A model generated the notes under the pieces. That model was not told where the DNA came from, did not search any database, and saw only the letters and a list, made by a program, of their open reading frames with translations. The position numbers and the translations under genes are program-made. A DNA stretch of 8,202 nucleotides, from positions 1 through 8,202 of the forward strand of contig JAESSU010000082.1 in the NCBI GenBank assembly GCA_016763955.1. Reading direction: 5' to 3'. The stretch comes from Phycisphaeraceae bacterium (GTDB taxonomy: Bacteria > Planctomycetota > Phycisphaerae > Phycisphaerales > Phycisphaeraceae). This document shows, piece by piece, positions 6,882 to 8,202 of this stretch (positions within the stretch are counted from its first letter, which is position 1; each line of letters opens with the position of its first letter).

Positions 6882-7736
6882 ATGAAAATCAGCTCACCAC
6901 CCGCATTTCCCAAACGTCCTAAAACGGCACACAAGGGGACATTCTAAACGATTTATATTGTGGGCGGCCAATCTAACATGCTCGGTGCGCCTGCATTGAC
7001 GGCGCTAGCTGCATTGCGAAGTGGAGCAGGGTTGGTCAAGTTTGTTACTGATAAAAAATTATTGTCCAATCTTCTGCTCCTTGAGCCTTCTGCAACAGCG
7101 GTGGCATTGTCGGATAACACGGTGAATCTTGAAGGTGTGTTAGCTGAAAATGATCCTGATGAAAGGGGTGTTTTGGCAGTGGGGCCGGGGATGGGGAAAA
7201 CGCCTCAGTCCATGGCACGGTTACTGAGTTTGATTTCAACCAATCGTGCCCTTGTGTTAGATGCAGATGCATTAAATTTACTTGCAGATTCAGAGCAAAT
7301 ACTTGAGCCTTCTGCTGCGTCTCGTATTCTTACGCCTCATCCAGGTGAGTTTAGACGACTTGCTAAATCTCTAAATATTGAGCTTGGTCTTGTGAAAACC
7401 AAACACCGCGTCATGGCAGCAACGGCGTTAGCAAAACATCATCATGCAGTGGTCGTCCTCAAAGGCTATCAGACCATCGTGGCTAGTAGAACCCAGTGTT
7501 ATGTCAATCAGACGGGCAATTGCGTGCTTGCAACAGCAGGTAGCGGTGACGTTCTAACGGGCATCATTAGTTCGCTGATTGCTCAAGGACTTGATGGATT
7601 TGAGGCTGCGGTGCTAGGGGTTTACCTACATGGGCTAGCGTCTGATTTGTGGGTCAAAAAAAACGGGCCTGTGGGACTGTTAGCCCGCGAGCTAGCAGAC
7701 ATGTTGCCTACTGCGATTAAGAAATATAGTTTGTAA
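6882..7736 (+). pseudogene. nnrD: ADP-dependent NAD(P)H-hydrate dehydratase, interrupted by in-frame TAA
   Basis: This YjeF C-terminal-domain enzyme (ribokinase-like fold) dehydrates damaged S-NAD(P)H hydrate back to NAD(P)H using ADP. Reading from ATG 6882 gives a typical N-terminus, MKISSPPAFPKRPKTAHKGTF, then TAA at 6945-6947 (codon 22), then TIYIVGGQSNMLGAPALTAL in the same frame. In relatives the place of the stop is usually the Gly of HKGxFG. Downstream landmarks are complete: RSGAGLV, GPGMG, LDADALN, TPHPGEF, LKGYQT, and GSGDVLTG with the catalytic Asp at about residue 223. With the stop read as an amino acid the length is 284, normal for the family. The GTG at 6960 could serve as a restart, giving 258 residues, but it is the Val of the first beta strand (IVGG) and would lose the conserved HKG motif. 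The NnrE epimerase domain is absent and must be encoded elsewhere. Confidence 0.85.
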
Positions 7737-7741
7737 TGATT

Positions 7742-8200
7742 TTATTTATGCCCATCTGCGGTCCCTTGCTCCCAACGCTTGTGATAGCGTGAGATGGGCA
7801 TTTTGCTAAATTCACTTTTGCATTGGTAACAAATCAATGCAGGTTTTTTGAGCAAATAAATTAATATATCAACAAAAATGACTAGCCCTAGCACAATCAA
7901 GGCAGGCACGATCCACGTGTTGTAAATCAAGATTAGCGAAATGACCGCTGCAAGTGTGATCGTCACCAGCGTGGTGATTTGCGGGAAGCTATTTTTGACA
8001 TACATATCTGAGCAGCTGCAAACCGGACAGTGTCGCAGACATTTCTCATCATCTAATGCACCATGCCAATCCATCGCGATCTGATGGGGCTCATCATCGG
8101 CTTTCTTGGGATCTGCTGGAAACCGAATCATGGCGGGAGGGATCGTGTTGCCTTGCGTTTGAATGACAAGGCGTTGCTGGGATTCTTTAGTGCGGAGTGT
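7742..8200 (-). CDS. Small membrane protein with a zinc ribbon split around two TM helices (5' end uncertain)
   Basis: The gene is convergent with nnrD, the two stops being only 5 bp apart. From the ATG whose first base is 8131 it encodes 129 residues. CPVC (35-38) and CYQC (101-104) form a likely four-Cys zinc site. Between them are two hydrophobic helices (about 52-70 and 73-94), so both Cys pairs would face the same, probably cytoplasmic, side. Resemblance to short planctomycete zinc-ribbon membrane proteins is from memory only. The frame remains open upstream to the window edge (reading ...QRLVIQTQGNTIPPA before the Met) and no ribosome binding site precedes 8131. The true start may therefore lie outside the window, and I have extended the feature to the last complete codon. 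Function is unknown. Confidence 0.6.
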   Translation of the reverse strand, partial: TLRTKESQQRLVIQTQGNTIPPAMIRFPADPKKADDEPHQIAMDWHGALDDEKCLRHCPVCSCSDMYVKNSFPQITTLVTITLAAVISLILIYNTWIVPALIVLGLVIFVDILIYLLKKPALICYQCKSEFSKMPISRYHKRWEQGTADGHK

Positions 8201-8202
8201 AA

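Overview
The window looks like a stretch of ordinary bacterial chromosome with moderate GC, about 45-48% judged by eye. The gene content and several protein idioms suggest Planctomycetota, perhaps a Phycisphaerae-like lineage. The clues are the wording of FliD, the BshC-like protein with TGHQ and FIHGKGG motifs, and the zinc-ribbon/two-TM protein. This placement rests on recognition from memory, not on a search. I see no phage, insertion sequence, CRISPR array, tRNA or rRNA.

Layout, left to right. (1) The 3' part of fliD (filament cap) enters from the left edge. After a 220-bp gap with an exact GCCGATAA sigma-28-type -10 box comes fliS (filament chaperone). fliS carries an apparent -1 frameshift near its 3' end. 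A short hairpin with a T-run follows its restored stop. (2) rsmA/ksgA (16S rRNA dimethyltransferase) follows, broken by a -1 frameshift at about 2415-2418 and containing an 11-G tract. (3) A family-2 glycosyltransferase and a BshC-like protein are 17 bp apart and probably co-transcribed. A secreted transglutaminase-fold protein follows 62 bp later. (4) After a 148-bp gap holding a 17-bp perfect palindrome and a TATAAA box comes an NAD(P)H-hydrate dehydratase gene (nnrD type). Its true start is ATG 6882 and it is interrupted by an in-frame TAA at codon 22. (5) A convergent minus-strand gene for a small membrane protein, with a zinc ribbon split around two TM helices, ends 5 bp after nnrD. Its frame stays open to the right edge.

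The genes do not form one pathway. fliD and fliS belong to flagellar filament assembly; rsmA and nnrD are housekeeping (ribosome maturation, nicotinamide-nucleotide repair). The glycosyltransferase/BshC-like pair is the least explained.

The most important observation for a reader is that three of the eight genes (fliS, rsmA, nnrD) are each interrupted by one lesion while the protein on both sides stays family-like. That suggests either consensus errors in the assembly or very recent, still undecayed gene disruption. I did not find a convincing new defence or mobile system.
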